Source of the DNA: Phycisphaerales bacterium UBA3190
Lineage (GTDB): Bacteria > Planctomycetota > Phycisphaerae > Phycisphaerales > UBA1924
DNA length: 14,270 nt
Assembly (NCBI GenBank): GCA_002364005.1
Contig: DEXG01000022.1
Coordinates: 1 to 14,270 of the forward strand
Direction: 5' to 3'
Shown here: piece after piece, positions 12,970 to 14,270 of the stretch
How the letters are laid out: the number at the start of each line of letters is the position of its first letter
Position numbering within the stretch: position 1 is the stretch's first letter
Notes under the pieces: model-generated
The model's input: only the letters and a program-made list of their open reading frames with translations
The model's database searches: none
Told to the model about the DNA's origin: nothing
Position numbers and translations under genes: made by a program

Positions 12970-14270
12970 AGCAGCTTGCCCCTTCCCCGATTCTTCGTGT
13001 GGGCCTGGGGCTGACGCTGCTGGCTTGTGCGGGGATGCCGATCTCGTGCGCCAGCAACACGACGCGCACGCAGCGACAGGTTGACGCGACCGCTCAGATC
13101 GATGACCCGATCAGGGTGCTTGAGGCCCGGGCCGAGCTTGAAACGATGAATCCTCTTCCCGCACCGAGCGAGAGCTTGCTGCGTCGGCTTGTGCGTGATG
13201 AGTCTGAGCCGCTGACTCCCGGGACCGAGGCGTACCGCAAGGCGTTGATGGGTGCCGACGAGATCGAGATTGCGATCGACGAGCCGGGCGACCAGTGGCT
13301 TGATGAGCCGGATGAGACACAGCTCCGCCATGCGATGAAGCTCTATGCCCGTGCCCGTGTGCTGCATCAGCAGTCGAAGCATCAGGACGCGGCTGATGTG
13401 CTGGATCGCGCCAGCGAGCTGGACCCGGGCTCCACGAGCATCCTGATCGCGTTGGGCGAGGCCAAGCTGGCAGCTGGTGATACGGTGGGCGCGAACAACG
13501 CCTACGAGCGTGCGGTGGAGCTTGGCGACCGCAGCGCATCGCCGTTGATCTTTCTTGCCTCGCGTGCCTACGCGCTGGGCGATGATGAGCGTGTGATCGC
13601 GTTATGCACGCTGGCATTGCGTGGTGATGAGATCGCCCCCCAGTCGGCCCCCGGGGCGTTGGCGGGGATCATGCTGGGCAATGCCCAGATCCGGCAGGGC
13701 TACCTCCGTGCGGGTGCCGAGTCGCTGACTGAGGCGCTCGATGCGTTCAACCCTGGGAGTGCGAACCCGCGTTGGCGTCGTGAGATCGTGCAGATCATGG
13801 GTCGGCAGGCAACGCTGTGGGTCGTCGCGGGTGATGCCTGGAGCAAGGTCGGAGCGCACGCGCGGGCCGCGGAGGCCTACACGCGGGCATCGGGGTTCAA
13901 TGAAGGCGTCTCGGCGGACCTGGCGGCCCGTCGTCTGAACGCCCTGCTTCGTGAGGGTCGCCCGGCGACCGCGGCCCTGCTGCTGATCGAGCACATCGAA
14001 ACCAATGCCGAGGACCTGACCCCGCTGGAGGGGGAGTGGGTCCAGATCTTCAGCGAGCTCGAATCATTGCAGGAACTGCTTCCCGACGCGATCGCCTCGA
14101 TCCGGCTGGGGGATGAGCTCCCACGGGCCGCACGACGCTCGCTGATGGCGCTGGAGGTCCAAGGGCTGAGCCCCACCGATGCGCTGGATCGACTGATCGC
14201 TGCGGGCACCGATGCGAATAGCCCGCAACTGGTTGTCTCCGTGCTCAGCCGATTCGAATCGGCCCAGGAA
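12966..14270 (+). CDS. TPR-repeat exported protein, probably lipoprotein (3' end outside window)
   Basis: The frame is open from the ATG at 12966 to the window edge, 435 codons without a stop, so the gene is partial at its C-terminus. A signal sequence covers residues 1-30 (ILRVGLGLTLLACAGMPISC); LLAC at 18-21 fits a lipobox better than PISC at 25-28. Tetratricopeptide-like helix pairs are visible at about 120-155 (HAMKLYARARVLHQQSKHQDAADVLDRASELDP) and 156-190 (ILIALGEAKLAAGDTVGANNAYERAVELGD), and more weakly at 193-220 and 280-310. TPRs make protein-protein scaffolds; the partner is unknown. Position as last visible gene of a translation-factor operon, with an ATGA overlap to the HhH gene, is unusual for an envelope protein. 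Confidence 0.8.
   Translation, partial: MKQLAPSPILRVGLGLTLLACAGMPISCASNTTRTQRQVDATAQIDDPIRVLEARAELETMNPLPAPSESLLRRLVRDESEPLTPGTEAYRKALMGADEIEIAIDEPGDQWLDEPDETQLRHAMKLYARARVLHQQSKHQDAADVLDRASELDPGSTSILIALGEAKLAAGDTVGANNAYERAVELGDRSASPLIFLASRAYALGDDERVIALCTLALRGDEIAPQSAPGALAGIMLGNAQIRQGYLRAGAESLTEALDAFNPGSANPRWRREIVQIMGRQATLWVVAGDAWSKVGAHARAAEAYTRASGFNEGVSADLAARRLNALLREGRPATAALLLIEHIETNAEDLTPLEGEWVQIFSELESLQELLPDAIASIRLGDELPRAARRSLMALEVQGLSPTDALDRLIAAGTDANSPQLVVSVLSRFESAQE

Overview
The window looks like a chromosomal stretch of a high-GC bacterium, most likely a planctomycete of the Phycisphaerae type. That placement is an inference from gene content and style (nusA-infB-DUF503-rbfA followed by an HhH protein and a TPR protein, an isolated fliM, GTG and TTG starts); no taxonomic marker was searched.

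Left part (1-3180), minus strand: a cluster of C/G-rich hairpin repeats, an AHSA1/SRPBCC-domain protein, a tRNA-Gly(GCC) with a good promoter, another hairpin repeat, and a complete dsbD. Divergent from dsbD is fliM (3398-4438), the flagellar switch protein, with a leader carrying two competing hairpins.

Middle part (4416-6712): a compact accessory module of lower GC. It has the topology of a transposed unit: a 14-bp direct repeat (ACCCGAGATCGGGT) at the outer edge and a 16-bp inverted repeat (AGTGGTTYACTTTGAA) just inside it at both ends. The left end contains the stop codon of fliM. Inside are a NYN-domain nuclease with a TTG start, an IS1-like transposase whose catalytic middle has been deleted in frame, a YefM/Phd-type antitoxin plus RelE/ParE-type toxin with paired TGTACA operator boxes upstream, and a small ORF convergent with the toxin gene. 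No intact transposase or integrase is present.

Right part (6713-14270), plus strand: a sigma70-like promoter, then a roughly 340-nt leader packed with strong hairpins, then the translation/transcription-factor operon nusA - infB (TTG start) - DUF503/YlxP-like - rbfA (GTG start) - HhH-GPD-fold protein without the catalytic lysine - TPR lipoprotein-like gene running off the window. The last four genes are joined by 4-bp ATGA/GTGA overlaps, which suggests translational coupling. rimP, which often precedes nusA, is absent.

The two parts most worth a second look are the bounded toxin-antitoxin/NYN module and the highly structured nusA leader.
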